Assembly: GCF_001956985.1 (NCBI RefSeq)
Contig: NZ_CP019082.1
Span: forward strand, 3,596,001 to 3,660,000
Length of the DNA stretch: 64,000 bases
Source of the DNA: Paludisphaera borealis
GTDB taxonomy: Bacteria > Planctomycetota > Planctomycetia > Isosphaerales > Isosphaeraceae
Direction of reading: 5' to 3'
Shown: one piece after another, positions 9,158-18,773 of the stretch
Layout of the letters: the number at the start of each line of letters is the position of its first letter
How positions within the stretch are numbered: position 1 is the stretch's first letter
The notes under the pieces: model-generated
What the model was told of the DNA's origin: nothing
What the model saw: the letters and a program-made list of their open reading frames with translations, nothing else
Databases searched by the model: none
Made by a program: the position numbers and the translations under genes

Positions 9158-9586
9158 ATGAAGCCGATCACCAACACCTTCGTCGTGATCGCGCCGGACT
9201 CTCCGGCCTCGGCCGGGACTGCGCCGACGACGAAGGAGGGGGCGAGTCCGACGATCGCCGTCATCCAACATGAGTTGTTGACGGCCGCCCCTTACACGCT
9301 GACGCTCGAAGATCTGATCTTCGCGACGCACGTCCGCCGCTCGGGCCTGTCGGCGAACGAGGCTAAGGCGCGGGCCGGCGAGATTCGCGACGCGTTGTTC
9401 GCCAAGCCTCACCCGTGCATGCGGGCCTCGCCGCTTCCCAAGAAGCACGGCTGGGGCGTCCACCACGACGCCGAAGGACGGATCGCGATCTACGGCGTCG
9501 AAACGGCCGCCTATCAGCGGTTCGCCGACGGATCGATCGAGGGAATCTCCGTCGTCGCGGCGATGCGGACCAAGAGGGTCGGTTGA
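9158..9586 (+). CDS. DUF6157 family protein, 142 aa
   Basis: A soluble protein matching the DUF6157 pattern: an opening NTFVVIAPDSP, then TIAVIQHELLTAAPYTLT, ATHVRRSGL, KPHPCMRASPLPKKHGWGVH and a final MRTKR. Function is unknown; there is no signal peptide or membrane segment. ATG 9158 is chosen because the family begins just before NTF and AGGGAGGA lies about 8-15 bases upstream; the frame is open further upstream without conservation. The next gene starts 11 bases after the stop, so the two are probably co-transcribed. Confidence 0.85.
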   Translation: MKPITNTFVVIAPDSPASAGTAPTTKEGASPTIAVIQHELLTAAPYTLTLEDLIFATHVRRSGLSANEAKARAGEIRDALFAKPHPCMRASPLPKKHGWGVHHDAEGRIAIYGVETAAYQRFADGSIEGISVVAAMRTKRVG

Positions 9587-9597
9587 AGTTGAATTCG

Positions 9598-10116
9598 ATG
9601 CGGAACTCGACAATGACGATCATCCGACCCGAGCGGCCCGAGGATTTCGAGGCGATCGACACCGTCCATACCGCCGGTTTTCCGACGATCGCCGAGGCGC
9701 GACTGGTGAGGGTTCTGCGCGAGGCGGGGCGGCTCACGGCGTCGCTGGTCGCCGAGGTCGAGGGCCAGGTCGTCGGGCACGTCGCCTTCAGCCCGGTCTC
9801 GACCGCAACCGAGGCGATCGGCGCGGGCCTGGCACCGGTCGCGGTCCTGCCGAGCCACCAGCGCCCGGGAATCGCCGCCCAGCTCATCGAGGCGGGCCTG
9901 TCCGCGAGCCGGTCGGCCGGGGTCGGCTGGGCCGTCGTCCTGGGCGAGCCCGCGTATTACGCCCGCTTCGGCTTCCGCCCGGCCCGCGGTTTCGGTCTGT
10001 CCGACGCGTACGGCGGCGGCGACGCGTTCCAGGCCCTTGAGCTGATCCCAGGCTCGCTCCCCGAGGGTGCCGGCCTGGCGCGCTACGCCCCGGAATTCGC
10101 ATCGCTGGAGGTCTGA
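9598..10116 (+). CDS. GNAT family N-acetyltransferase
   Basis: A soluble acetyl-CoA-dependent acyltransferase of about 172 residues. It has the early IRPERPEDFEAID, a central strand VVGHVAFSPV, and the acetyl-CoA loop VLPSHQRPGIAAQLIEAGL; the end (EPAYYARFGFRPARGFGL) is typical of the YhbS-like subgroup. Substrate is unknown. It follows the DUF6157 gene by 11 bases. ATG 9598 or ATG 9613 (MTIIRPE) are both possible; the latter fits the domain start slightly better. Confidence 0.88.
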   Translation: MRNSTMTIIRPERPEDFEAIDTVHTAGFPTIAEARLVRVLREAGRLTASLVAEVEGQVVGHVAFSPVSTATEAIGAGLAPVAVLPSHQRPGIAAQLIEAGLSASRSAGVGWAVVLGEPAYYARFGFRPARGFGLSDAYGGGDAFQALELIPGSLPEGAGLARYAPEFASLEV

Positions 10117-10128
10117 GACGCGGTCGGG

Positions 10129-10776
10129 TCAGCGGTCGGGCGTCTTCGGAGCGTCGTGGACGAATACGTCGGTCTCGGGATGACGCGACTTCCACTCGCC
10201 CCAGGTTGTTCGGGTCAGCGGGAACGAGGCGTAGGGGAAGGGCGGGGCGGCCTTGTCGCGGACCGGGTCGGCGATCTCGGCCGTTTTCTGGTAGTAGACG
10301 ACGTTGCCGACGCTCAGAAGCATCCCGCCGGCGTCGAGGCCCGCCAGGGCGACGTTGAGCGGGCTTGATTGCTCGACGCCGCCGTACGCGCGGGCGCAAT
10401 CGGCGATGTCGCAGTAGGTGACCGTGACGGCCTTGCCGCCGAGTACGTCATTGAGGACGTGGCGCGTCTTGCCGCTCATGGAGCGCTCATGGTAAGCGCG
10501 AAACTTGCCCGCGGCCCCGATGCCGATAACCGGCTCGTCGTCGGCAAGGGTCGCCTCGGCGGTCGAGATCGTCGCAGGCGTCCCCAACCCCTCGAACTGG
10601 AAAATGTGCCGAACGGGCTCCTTCGGGCTGAACCGCTCGGTCTTGCGCGACCAGGCGTCGAGGCTCGACCGCTCGGCCCAGTAGATCGCGGGGACGACCA
10701 GGGCCGCGACCAGGGCGAGCCCGACGAGAGGCCCCCAAAGTCTTGCGAATCCCGGCGAGAGCTTGAAGGAGCGCAT
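10129..10776 (-). CDS. DUF3179-like membrane-anchored protein
   Basis: The 215-aa product has one N-terminal membrane anchor (residues about 13-33, LWGPLVGLALVAALVVPAIY) and an outside domain. GKAVTVTYCDIADCARAY, with two Cys five residues apart, matches the DUF3179 core, as does the EPVIGIGAAGKFRAY strand before it. DUF3179 proteins are uncharacterised. The gene is convergent with the GNAT gene (12-base gap) and downstream of a DUF1559 gene, from which a terminator separates it. Confidence 0.7.
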   Translation of the reverse strand: MRSFKLSPGFARLWGPLVGLALVAALVVPAIYWAERSSLDAWSRKTERFSPKEPVRHIFQFEGLGTPATISTAEATLADDEPVIGIGAAGKFRAYHERSMSGKTRHVLNDVLGGKAVTVTYCDIADCARAYGGVEQSSPLNVALAGLDAGGMLLSVGNVVYYQKTAEIADPVRDKAAPPFPYASFPLTRTTWGEWKSRHPETDVFVHDAPKTPDR

Positions 10777-10801
10777 CGGGTCTCTCCGGGTTGGGTGAGG
10801 C

Positions 10802-10842
10802 GGAAACGGAAAAGTGCGGCCGGGTCAGCGACCCGACCGCAC
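10802..10842 (-). terminator. intrinsic terminator after DUF1559 gene
   Basis: A GTGCGG-C-CGGGTC stem (from 10814) pairs with GACCCG-A-CCGCAC (to 10842) around a three-base loop. On the minus strand it is followed by TTTTCCGTTTCC. It sits 36 bases after the stop of the minus-strand DUF1559 gene. Confidence 0.75.
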
Positions 10843-10877
10843 CGGTTTCAAGACGTCCGTGAGGACGGCCCGTCGAC

Positions 10878-11942
10878 TCAGTAGCCGTCGGACGAGAGGA
10901 CTTCGCCGTTCGCCTTGGTGCCGAGGGCCCACCAGGTCGGGTAGGCGATCGAGTCCTTGACGAACCGAACGCTGCCGTCGGCCAGGGCGACGTTGACGCC
11001 GCCGGGATGGCTGCTGGTGGCGTTCGTGTAGTGGTCGTGCATCGCGTTGACGCAGCAATCCATCCGGCAGGCGCCCCACTGGATCTGGCCGCCGCCGTTG
11101 GGGGGGATCACCGTGTTGAACATGGTGGAGCCGAGGATGCCCCAGCCCCAGTGATTGCCACGGCCGCCGGTCTTTCCGCCAGGGGCGATGAACCAGGCCG
11201 TGCACTGAGCGATGTCAGCCTGGATCTGCGTGAGCATTCCCGAGGCGTCCAGCCTGTTGCCGGCCTGCCCGCCGCCGCCGCCGGCGTTGCCGGTCGAATT
11301 GCCCCGCTTCGCGGAGAGGCCATCGTCGCCGACGAGCGCCTCGGCGAACGCGATCGTGTTCGACGTGCCGTCGGTGACGTCCGCGATGGTGTAGGACACG
11401 TGATACGTGAACAGCCCGGTGCTCTGTTCCCCGTAGATGATCGTGGTCGTCCCCATGCTTCCTTCGTAGCTGTTGATGTTCGACTTTCCGGCGTTGCCGT
11501 CGGAGGGGCAGAGCATGCTGTTGATCTTGGTGTTGTAGCCCGTCGAATTCATCTGCCCGCCCATTCCGCCTTGCTCGCAGGCCCAACTGAAGTTGATGGA
11601 ATTGTAGACCGGCGCCTGCTCCATGTACGGAAGCATGAGCGCCTGGGCGCTCCAGGACGACCAACCGCCGCCGGCGGCGTCGTTATTGATGCTGATCGCG
11701 TCGCCGACCGCCTTGACGGGGGCCAGCGTCGCTCCCATCGGGAAGCTGCCGACGCCCTGATGGTAGTTGTGAAGCGCCAACCCGATCTGCTTCAGGTTGT
11801 TGACGCACTGGGCGCGACGGGCGGCCTCGCGGGCGGACTGGACGGCGGGGAGAAGCAGTGCGATCAGCACGGCGATGATGGCGATGACCACGAGCAGCTC
11901 GATGAGGGTGAAGCCCCGTCGACGCGAAGAGCCTTGCGTCAT
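10878..11942 (-). CDS. DUF1559 domain protein (pilin-like), 354 aa
   Basis: The N-terminus [17 protein letters not shown] is a prepilin leader: cleavage would follow Gly10 and leave Phe1 with Glu5 of the mature protein. The amphipathic helix leads into [15 protein letters not shown], the standard DUF1559 opening. The body is low in charge and rich in Gly/Asn. The end has the H-X9-DG motif ([19 protein letters not shown]) and finishes GEVLSSDGY. It is probably assembled by or displayed with a type II/IV secretion machinery encoded elsewhere. A small lipoprotein gene lies just upstream in the same direction and a terminator lies downstream. Confidence 0.93.
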   Translation of the reverse strand: MTQGSSRRRGFTLIELLVVIAIIAVLIALLLPAVQSAREAARRAQCVNNLKQIGLALHNYHQGVGSFPMGATLAPVKAVGDAISINNDAAGGGWSSWSAQALMLPYMEQAPVYNSINFSWACEQGGMGGQMNSTGYNTKINSMLCPSDGNAGKSNINSYEGSMGTTTIIYGEQSTGLFTYHVSYTIADVTDGTSNTIAFAEALVGDDGLSAKRGNSTGNAGGGGGQAGNRLDASGMLTQIQADIAQCTAWFIAPGGKTGGRGNHWGWGILGSTMFNTVIPPNGGGQIQWGACRMDCCVNAMHDHYTNATSSHPGGVNVALADGSVRFVKDSIAYPTWWALGTKANGEVLSSDGY

Positions 11943-12045
11943 GAATCGACCTCGGAGAGAAGAAGAGGGAGGCGAAAATAAGCCGGATTAAACAGAGGGA
12001 CCGCAGCGGCCGGCTGCGCCCGCCACGAGGTCCGTTCACGAGGGA

Positions 12046-12258
12046 TCACTTCTTCGGCTTGGACTTGTTCAGGGGGTTCGTGGCGTAGAACTTCGTCATG
12101 TCGTCCTGCCGCTTCGCCGCGCCCGGGTCGACCTGCACTTCCGATCCCGTCGACTGATCCGGGCCGCCGCAGCCCACCATCGCGGCCGAGACGGCGAAGG
12201 TCATGAACCAGGCGGCCAGCCGCAAGGCCTGAACCCCGAATACACTTCGCTTCATCAA
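12046..12258 (-). CDS. small predicted lipoprotein, 70 aa, upstream of DUF1559 gene
   Basis: The leader (residues 1-29) ends in AAMVGCGG, a lipobox with Cys30. The mature part is about 40 residues, charged and Lys-rich at the end (NPLNKSKPKK). It is transcribed toward the DUF1559 gene 103 bases further on. The start is supported by AGGAG upstream (minus strand of 12263-12267). No family was recognised; its role is probably linked to its DUF1559 neighbour. Confidence 0.72.
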   Translation of the reverse strand: MMKRSVFGVQALRLAAWFMTFAVSAAMVGCGGPDQSTGSEVQVDPGAAKRQDDMTKFYATNPLNKSKPKK

Positions 12259-12697
12259 CGCACTCTCCTTGCATCCGGCGGATGATCGCGTCCGGCGCGC
12301 GCGGGGGCGGACCGGACGATGCCGACATCGGATGACGATTCTAAATGACAGCTACGTGGAATGAGGAATTCCACGCGCACACGTGATAATCCCTGCTCGG
12401 GAGCAACCTCGCACGATCCGCTGAAAACAACTTGACTCTTTCATAGCGTCAAATCGCCGCCAAGGAAACCCGACTCTCCGAAGATATTAAGATTTTGAGG
12501 AAAAAATCTTCACCAAGCGTTTCGCGATGACGACGTCCAGGGATCTCCGCTCAATATTCGCCCCGCCCCCAAATCTGGCCGACCGCGACACAAAAAACCA
12601 CGAACCGTTACCCAAAATGATATTACAACCACGACGACTCGATACCGAAGCATGGAGGTGATGCGTTGCGCAAAGATCTCAAACCATGCCGTCGCAA
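12259..12697. other. AT-richer intergenic stretch, no gene seen
   Basis: No supported coding frame was found. The only structure noticed is an inverted repeat, AAGATTTT at 12489-12496 and AAAATCTT at 12503-12510, with a six-base loop and no clear U tract. The promoter of the upstream-facing lipoprotein gene presumably lies within this stretch. Confidence 0.5.
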
Positions 12698-12745
12698 CCC
12701 TTCTTCTCCCCCGGGGGAAGGGGGCCGGCACGGCCGGATGAGGGC
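12698..12745. repeat. solitary copy of the CTTCTCCCC...CCGGATGAGGG intergenic repeat
   Basis: The block contains TTCTTCTCCCCCGGGGGAAG (12701-12720) and GGCCGGATGAGGG (12732-12744). The same ends occur as an inverted pair at 46904-47038. It belongs to a widespread type of bacterial intergenic palindrome. It contains no gene. Confidence 0.6.
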
Positions 12746-12818
12746 GTGGCGTTGGAACCGAACCGATTTGTAGCCGGCCTCTGCGAGGCCGGTCCCACGC
12801 GGATGCGGATGCCGATGT

Positions 12819-12881
12819 GGAGTGCGGCGGCTCGCCGCCGCGCTTGGCACGCGGCCCGTGCGGGAGAAGCTCCCGCACTCC
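12819..12881. repeat. 63-bp palindromic intergenic element
   Basis: GGAGTGCGG at 12819-12827 pairs with CCGCACTCC at 12873-12881. Inside are two further hairpins: GCGGCGGC with GCCGCCGC around TC, and TGCGGGAG with CTCCCGCA around AA-G. The nested arrangement is typical of small mobile palindromes. Only this copy was found in the window. Confidence 0.6.
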
Positions 12882-12998
12882 AAAATCGGAGGCCGATCCG
12901 GCTCCTCGGCCCGCGTCCCGGGATCACAGAAATATCGCGCCGGACGCGATTGCCGTCGGATTCGGCCCGGATGCGATCGGATCACAGACCGCGTCAAG

Positions 12999-14552
12999 TC
13001 AAGGGCGGGCCGGGGCCGAGCGCTCGATCAACGCGAGGGCCCGGAGCACCAGCACGGGGTGGTTCGTCTGGATCACGTCGAGTCCATCCCGGACCGCGCG
13101 CTGGTAGTGCTCGACCGTCTCGTGCGAGCCCAGGGCGTCGCTGAAGACCTTGATCCCCAGGGCGTGGCAGCGGTCGATCAGGGGCTTGGAGAGGATCGCC
13201 CAGTTCGCGTCGACCGCGTAGGGCCGGACCCGGTCGGCCAGCGCGTCGAGTTCGGACGGATCGCGGAGAGGGGGCATCCGGCGTAGGGTCGGCGCGATCG
13301 TCTTGAGCCGCTCCAGGTACGCGGCCCCCTGGTAGACCACCGCGCGGTCGGTCAGCCCGTGCCGCTCGAGCGCCTCGGCGAGGGCCTCGGGGGGGATGTC
13401 CTTGGCATCGACGTAAAGCCCAACGCCCAGAGGGGCGACGGCGTCGAGGAAGGCGTCGAGGGTCGGGACCTTCAGCCCGGAGAACGGGCGGCCGAACCAC
13501 GAGCCGGCGTCGAGCGTGGCGACCTCGCCGGACGTTCGATCGCGGACCGGGCCCCGGCCCGTGGTGGTCCGATCGAGCGAGCTGTCGTGGATCAGCACGA
13601 AGGCCCCGTCGCGGGTGGTCCGGATGTCGAACTCGACGAAATCGGCGCCCAGCGCGACGGACTTCCTCAGCGCCTCCAGGGTATTCTCGGGGACGTAGTG
13701 CGAGGCCCCGCGGTGGTGCGCCACCTTGGCCCCACCGGGCCGGATCGCCTTCAACGCCTGGCGCGCCAGGACCTCCTCGGCGCGGTCGGTCTGGAGCCAG
13801 TCGACCCCGGCGGCGGCCACGCGGTCCCAGACCTCGGGTCGGTCGTCCCCGCCGACCGCCTTGGCCTGAACCTTGATCCCCCTGCGGTGGAACTCGCGGC
13901 AGACGTCGGAGGTCACGTTCTCGGCGTCGATCTCGACCGCGTGCGGGCGGACTTCCCCGACCCAGGCGTCGATCCCGAACCGAGGCTGCCACTTCGCCAT
14001 CAGAGCCACCGCCTCGCCGGCCTCGGCGCGGACGGCCTGGAGCGCCGCGGGTTCGCCGTACACGACCACCTGGCGTTCCATCTTCGCCGCGAGCACCTCG
14101 CGGGCGAGACGGTCGGGGTCCACGTCCTTGCAGTCGAGATAGAGGTTGACCCGGCCGCGAGCGAGGTTTAGCGCTTCGGTCAGCGTCAGGACGCGCTGGC
14201 CGGCGAATCGGCGGGCGAACGGAGAGCCGGCGTCGGCCGCGCGGACTTCCGCCAACGTGCTCTCGCGGACCCGCCCGGTCGCGTCGGTCTTATGATCAAG
14301 TACGTCGTCGTGGAAGAGGACGTGATGACCGTCGCTGGTCAGTCGGACGTCGACCTCGACCCATTCAACCGTGTCCGCGATCGACGCCTCCAGGGCGGGC
14401 GCCGTGTTCTCGGGCGCCAGCCCCATCGCGCCCCGGCGCGCCATGACCTGGAGAGAACGAGGCGGCTGCACCGGCTCGAAAAACGGGAATCCCCCGGCCG
14501 AGGGTGCCTGTCCGGTCGCGGCGAGAAGAAGTAGGCAAGCGAGAGAGCTCAT
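12999..14552 (-). CDS. exported protein with two glycerophosphodiester phosphodiesterase domains
   Basis: The 517-aa product has a signal peptide (MSSLACLLLLAATGQAPSAG) and two GDPD TIM-barrel domains, about residues 35-280 and 285-515. Domain 2 has the full active-site set: HHRGASHYVPENT, EFDIRTTRDG and IHDSSLDRTT. Domain 1 has ARRGAMGLAPENT, with Arg where the first catalytic His is expected, but keeps VDVRLTSDG and FHDDVLDHKTD. Domain 1 is therefore probably inactive or binding-only. Single-domain family members hydrolyse glycerophosphodiesters. The start at 14552 is preferred because it gives a signal peptide; an upstream ATG at 14648 would bury it. Confidence 0.88.
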   Translation of the reverse strand: MSSLACLLLLAATGQAPSAGGFPFFEPVQPPRSLQVMARRGAMGLAPENTAPALEASIADTVEWVEVDVRLTSDGHHVLFHDDVLDHKTDATGRVRESTLAEVRAADAGSPFARRFAGQRVLTLTEALNLARGRVNLYLDCKDVDPDRLAREVLAAKMERQVVVYGEPAALQAVRAEAGEAVALMAKWQPRFGIDAWVGEVRPHAVEIDAENVTSDVCREFHRRGIKVQAKAVGGDDRPEVWDRVAAAGVDWLQTDRAEEVLARQALKAIRPGGAKVAHHRGASHYVPENTLEALRKSVALGADFVEFDIRTTRDGAFVLIHDSSLDRTTTGRGPVRDRTSGEVATLDAGSWFGRPFSGLKVPTLDAFLDAVAPLGVGLYVDAKDIPPEALAEALERHGLTDRAVVYQGAAYLERLKTIAPTLRRMPPLRDPSELDALADRVRPYAVDANWAILSKPLIDRCHALGIKVFSDALGSHETVEHYQRAVRDGLDVIQTNHPVLVLRALALIERSAPARP

Positions 14553-14841
14553 GGTGTTCCTTAATTCCTTAGTGGTTCCATCAACCGGCGTCGATTTCCA
14601 GGCCGCGACTCCCTGGAGTGGACTCCTAGCGAGCGCGCACGGGTCCACACCTTAGACCACGCGGCGCTTCCCGGTCCATCCTGTTCGGAGCCATATTCCG
14701 CGACATGAGGAGTCTTCATTCGGTTGAAACCAAATCTTCAAGAAATACCCTGTTGCTTCTTCACGACGCGTCCGATTAGAGTCCTCGCGTGGCCGATCGA
14801 GTCGGCGTTCTTGGCGAGTACAACTCAGCTTGAGGATCGTA

Positions 14842-15039
14842 ATGGCGTTTCGAAAGAGGATCGGGAGCGGGCTCTTGCTGACGGTGCTCGCGGTGTCGGG
14901 CGGATGCGGAGTTCAGGACTCGGATCAGCCCGCCGTCGGATCGATCTCGATCAAGGCGAGCAGGGACGACGACGCTCCGAGCCTCGCCCCGCGCAAGATC
15001 AAGGGCAAGACGACGACGTCTTCAGTCGACGGCAAGTGA
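14842..15039 (+). CDS. small predicted lipoprotein, 65 aa, upstream of DUF1559 gene
   Basis: Residues 1-22 ([20 protein letters not shown]) form a signal peptide closing in a lipobox GGCG. The mature part is about 42 residues, ends SSVDGK and is basic. It is followed in the same direction by a DUF1559 gene. ATG 14842 was chosen over TTG 14830, four codons earlier. No family was recognised. Confidence 0.68.
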   Translation: MAFRKRIGSGLLLTVLAVSGGCGVQDSDQPAVGSISIKASRDDDAPSLAPRKIKGKTTTSSVDGK

Positions 15040-15107
15040 AGGGCTGCGGCCCGCCTGAGCATCATCACAGTCTCCCCGGCGTTCGCCGCGGGGAAAAGCC
15101 GCCGGGC

Positions 15108-16307
15108 TTGTACAGCGCACTCATTAAAAGGACCACTCCAATTCGTTCTCAAGCATTTGCGCATTCGTCGTCCCACCACGTCGGGTCGGACGTCTGTATT
15201 CTTCCCGGCGTTCCGTCAGCCGGCGTCGGTCGAAATCGACCTCGCGGCTTCACGCTGATCGAGTTGCTGGTGGTCATCGCGATCATCGCCGTGCTGATCG
15301 CCTTGCTGCTCCCGGCCGTGCAGTCGGCTCGCGAGGCGGCCCGGCGAATTCAGTGCACGAACAACCTCAAGCAACTCGGCCTTGCCCTGGCGAATTACGA
15401 GAGCGGCAACGCGGCTTATCCCTTCGCCTCGATCTATCAGTTCCGCGCGATGGGGTTCCCCAGCACGGACCAGGGAACCAGCTGCTTCACGGCTCTCCTG
15501 ATGTATTTCGAGCAAGCCCCGCTCGCCAACTCCTATAACTACAGCGTGAACTACCGCTGCGACCCGAATGCGACGGTGTCCGGCGCCGGACTCAGCGCCC
15601 TGTGGTGTCCCAGCGACGCCGAGGTCGTCGGCGCGGTCTACGTCGAGGGGCCCAGCTCGAGGCACAACCTGCCCTGGCCGGTGTACTTCACCAGCTATGC
15701 GGGCAGCTACGGCCAGTGGGCCGGCCGGATCAACGGCTCTCCGGGGACGACCGTGGCGACGGTCGTGGCCAACCTCCAGCAGCACAACGGGGCGATCATC
15801 GCCAGCGGCTACCACCCCGTGACCAACCCCGGCGCCAGCCGTGGGTCGGTCACGATCGCTTCGGTCACCGACGGCACCAGCAACTCCATCGCCTTCGGCG
15901 AGCACGCCCACAGCCTCTTGAACAAAACGGACGGCTCGTTCTATAGCTGGAACTGGTGGGTCTCGGGCAACTACGGCGACACCGCGTTCACCGAGTTCTA
16001 CCCGATCAACATCCAGAAGAAGGCCAAGAACTATCCCAAAGGCGCGACGGAGGCCGGCGGCTTCATCAGCGCCGCGAGCAGCTTCCACCCCGGTGGAGCC
16101 AACTTCGCCTTCTGCGACGGCTCGGTACGGTTCCTGAAAGACTCCATCTCGACCTGGACTCTCGACGACAACGGCTCACCCCTCGGTGCGACGCAACAAG
16201 CCAGCGGCCTCTGGAGCGTGACCGACACGACCCTCTACAGACCGGGCGTCTACCAGGCGCTGGGCTCGATCAACGGGGGCGAGGTCATCAGCGCCGACGC
16301 GTACTGA
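15108..16307 (+). CDS. DUF1559 domain protein (pilin-like); start uncertain
   Basis: The prepilin segment [20 protein letters not shown] begins at about 15243 and leads into [16 protein letters not shown]. The C-terminus has H-X9-DG ([19 protein letters not shown]) and finishes [10 protein letters not shown]. No ATG lies near the prepilin motif: the closest in-frame alternative start I see is TTG at 15108, which would give an unusually long leader of about 46 residues before GFTLIELL. The true start may be an unusual codon or a base may be missing. It follows a small lipoprotein gene. Confidence 0.82.
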   Translation: MYSALIKRTTPIRSQAFAHSSSHHVGSDVCILPGVPSAGVGRNRPRGFTLIELLVVIAIIAVLIALLLPAVQSAREAARRIQCTNNLKQLGLALANYESGNAAYPFASIYQFRAMGFPSTDQGTSCFTALLMYFEQAPLANSYNYSVNYRCDPNATVSGAGLSALWCPSDAEVVGAVYVEGPSSRHNLPWPVYFTSYAGSYGQWAGRINGSPGTTVATVVANLQQHNGAIIASGYHPVTNPGASRGSVTIASVTDGTSNSIAFGEHAHSLLNKTDGSFYSWNWWVSGNYGDTAFTEFYPINIQKKAKNYPKGATEAGGFISAASSFHPGGANFAFCDGSVRFLKDSISTWTLDDNGSPLGATQQASGLWSVTDTTLYRPGVYQALGSINGGEVISADAY

Positions 16308-16331
16308 TCCGAATCGATCGGTGACGACGAC

Positions 16332-16365
16332 GGGTCGGGATCGGTCGTCTGACCGCTCCCGACCC
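16332..16365 (+). terminator. hairpin after DUF1559 gene, probable terminator
   Basis: GGGTCGGG at 16332-16339 pairs with CCCGACCC (16358-16365), and CGGTC pairs with GACCG inside, giving a long GC-rich hairpin 24 bases after the stop. It has no U tract, so intrinsic termination is not certain. It also lies downstream of the convergent ilvA gene. Confidence 0.5.
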
Positions 16366-16416
16366 GGGCTCGGAGGATTGACCGAACGAACGCTCAAGAC
16401 ACGGCCAACGGCAATC

Positions 16417-18000
16417 CTACCGCAGGAACAGGCGATAGACAGGGTTGTCCGTCTCGTCGATGCAAGGGTAGCCGAGGCCGTCGATGAAGTCCTGGAAGTC
16501 GGCCAGCTCGGCGGCGGGGATCTGGACGCCGACGAGGATGCGGCCGTAGTCGGCGCCCTGGTTTCGGTAGTGGAACAGGCTGATGTTCCAGTTCGGGTGC
16601 ATGCTGGACAGGAACCGCATCAGCGCGCCGGGGCGTTCGGGGAACTCGAACCGGTAGAGCCGCTCGTCGTGGGCGAGGCCGCTGCGGCCGCCGACCATGT
16701 GGCGGACGTGTTCCTTCGACAGCTCGTCGTCGGTCAGGTCGACGGCGGCGAAACCGTGCTCGGTGAATCGCTCAGCGATCGCGGCCGACTCGCGGCGGTC
16801 GGCGACGGCCAGGCCGACGAAGACGTGGGCGAACTGGGCGTCGGAGATCCGGTAGTTGAACTCGGTGACGCTTCGCTGGCCGACGACCTCGCAAAACCGC
16901 CTGAAACTACCGCGCTGCTCGGGGATCGTGACGGCGAACAGCGCCTCGCGCTCCTCGCCGACCTCGGCCCGCTCGGCGACGAGCCGGAGGCGGTCGAAGT
17001 TGACGTTCGCGCCGGAGGTGATCGCGATCAGCGAGCCCCCTTCGGGCCCGATCTGGGCCACGTACTGCTTGATCGCCGCGACGGCCAGCGCCCCGGCCGG
17101 TTCGAGGATGTTCCGGGTGTCCTCGAACACGTCCTTGATCGCCGCGCAGACGGCGTCGGCGTCGACGAGCACGAAATCGTCGACGAGAGCCCGGGTCAGG
17201 CGAAACGTCTCCTCGCCGACGAGCTTGACCGCCGTGCCGTCGGAGAACAGGCCGACGTCGCCGAGCGTGACCCGCTCGCCGGCGCGGACCGATTGGACCA
17301 TGGCGTCGGAGTCGGTCGTCTGGACGCCGATCACCTTGATGTCGGGCCGCACGGCCTTGATGTAGGCGGCGACGCCCGAGATCAACCCGCCGCCGCCGAT
17401 CGGCACGAACACCGCGTGGATCGGCCGCTGGTGCTGGCGGAGGATCTCCATGCCGACCGTCCCCTGGCCGGCGATCACGTCGGGGTCGTCGAACGGATGG
17501 ACGAACGTCAAGCCTTGCGCATCGCGCAACTCGACGGCGCGCGCGTAGGCGTCGGAATAGCTGTCGCCGTGGAGGACGACGTCCCCGCCGAGCGACTTCA
17601 CGGCGTCGATCTTCAACGTCGGAGTCGTCACCGGCATGACGATCGTCGCCCGGCAGCCCAGCCGATCGGCGCTCAGGGCCACCCCCTGCGCATGATTGCC
17701 CGCCGATGCGCAGATCACGCCGCGAGCGAGTTGCTCGGGCGAAAGCCCGGCCATCTTGTTGTACGCGCCTCGCAGCTTGAAGCTGAACACCGGCTGCTCG
17801 TCTTCGCGCTTCAGCCAGACCGCCGCGCCCAGGCGTTTCGAGAGCTTTTCCGCCGGCTCCAGCGGCGATTCGATCGCCACGTCGTACACCCGCGCCGTCA
17901 GGATCTTCTGGAGGTAGTCCATCAGACCGAGCGGAGCGTCGGAGGCGTCATCGCTGGACTCCGTGAAGACGTCTTTCTTGAAACGGCCAGGGCCAAGCAT
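16417..18000 (-). CDS. ilvA: threonine ammonia-lyase, biosynthetic type
   Basis: A PLP enzyme that converts threonine to 2-oxobutanoate and ammonia, the first step of isoleucine synthesis. The 527-aa length is near that of E. coli IlvA. The PLP lysine is in FSFKLRGAYNKM (Lys75). ASAGNHAQG and the phosphate loop PIGGGGLISG follow. The C-terminal third (from about residue 335) holds two ACT-like regulatory segments (ALFAVTIPEQRGSFRRF and RFEFPERPGALMRFLS), so feedback control by isoleucine is expected. The start MLGPGRFKK at 18000 was chosen; the frame is open far upstream with no conservation. It lies 92 bases after the next upstream gene on the same strand. Confidence 0.95.
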   Translation of the reverse strand: MLGPGRFKKDVFTESSDDASDAPLGLMDYLQKILTARVYDVAIESPLEPAEKLSKRLGAAVWLKREDEQPVFSFKLRGAYNKMAGLSPEQLARGVICASAGNHAQGVALSADRLGCRATIVMPVTTPTLKIDAVKSLGGDVVLHGDSYSDAYARAVELRDAQGLTFVHPFDDPDVIAGQGTVGMEILRQHQRPIHAVFVPIGGGGLISGVAAYIKAVRPDIKVIGVQTTDSDAMVQSVRAGERVTLGDVGLFSDGTAVKLVGEETFRLTRALVDDFVLVDADAVCAAIKDVFEDTRNILEPAGALAVAAIKQYVAQIGPEGGSLIAITSGANVNFDRLRLVAERAEVGEEREALFAVTIPEQRGSFRRFCEVVGQRSVTEFNYRISDAQFAHVFVGLAVADRRESAAIAERFTEHGFAAVDLTDDELSKEHVRHMVGGRSGLAHDERLYRFEFPERPGALMRFLSSMHPNWNISLFHYRNQGADYGRILVGVQIPAAELADFQDFIDGLGYPCIDETDNPVYRLFLR

Positions 18001-18092
18001 GTTCGTGTCTCGTGAGACCGCCGGGCGACGCCGACGGTCGTCGAATCGATGCGGCGGGGGCACCTGCCACTCATCCGCCGACCGCGATTCTA

Positions 18093-18773
18093 TCACGTCC
18101 CGCCGGAATTCGGGGGGACGTCGGAGAACTTCTTGTCGACCCGGTCCATGAGCTGACGAAACACTTCCGGATTGTAGCCGACGGTGAAGCTGAGCAGCGA
18201 CGACAATCCCACCAGGCGAATGTACTTTTCCAGGGTCAGATTCGTGAACGCCTGGTCCGACAGAATGATCGACCCGGATTGGATGATCAAGAAGATGAAG
18301 AACCCGCGCGTCACCGCGGCGACGTAGGCGTTGCGGCGGTCGGCGACGCCGTCGACCGCTTCGGGCTTGCCGCCGGTGACGCGAAACCCCAGCGCGCCCA
18401 AAAACGCCGACGCGCAACACATGAGCGCGGTGTTGGTCACGGTGTGGCAGGTGGAGATGACGAACAGGCTGCCCACGATCGCCCAGACGCCCGAGACGTT
18501 GTGATGCTGGATCGCGTCGATGTAATCCTGAGCAGCTACCGAGAGCCCCGCCGCCAGCAGGAGCAGCCAGAGCCCGAGCGCGGCGACGCTCGCGCCGATC
18601 TCCCACGAATCAAGTCGGAGCAGCCGTGTCGAAGCGACGACCTGGGGCAGGTCGGCGAGGTCCTGGAGAATCGCGACGGCCGCCGGCTCCGCGACGACGG
18701 GAAGCGGCGAGGCCCGACCGTTCGTCTCGCGCGCAAGGCTCGTGTCGTCGATCGACGTGCTGGATTCCGCCAT
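18093..18773 (-). CDS. membrane protein of unknown function, 226 aa
   Basis: Three or four transmembrane segments are visible: SVAALGLWLLLLAAGLSVA, IVGSLFVISTCHTVTNTALM with CCASAFLGALGF, GFFIFLIIQSGSIIL and LVGLSSLLSFTVGY. The first 60 residues are hydrophilic and probably cytoplasmic. No family was recognised. It sits between the ABC ATPase gene and ilvA on the same strand. It could be a membrane partner of the ATPase, but it lacks permease features I can name. The start at 18773 (MAESST) or 18788. Confidence 0.6.
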   Translation of the reverse strand: MAESSTSIDDTSLARETNGRASPLPVVAEPAAVAILQDLADLPQVVASTRLLRLDSWEIGASVAALGLWLLLLAAGLSVAAQDYIDAIQHHNVSGVWAIVGSLFVISTCHTVTNTALMCCASAFLGALGFRVTGGKPEAVDGVADRRNAYVAAVTRGFFIFLIIQSGSIILSDQAFTNLTLEKYIRLVGLSSLLSFTVGYNPEVFRQLMDRVDKKFSDVPPNSGGT

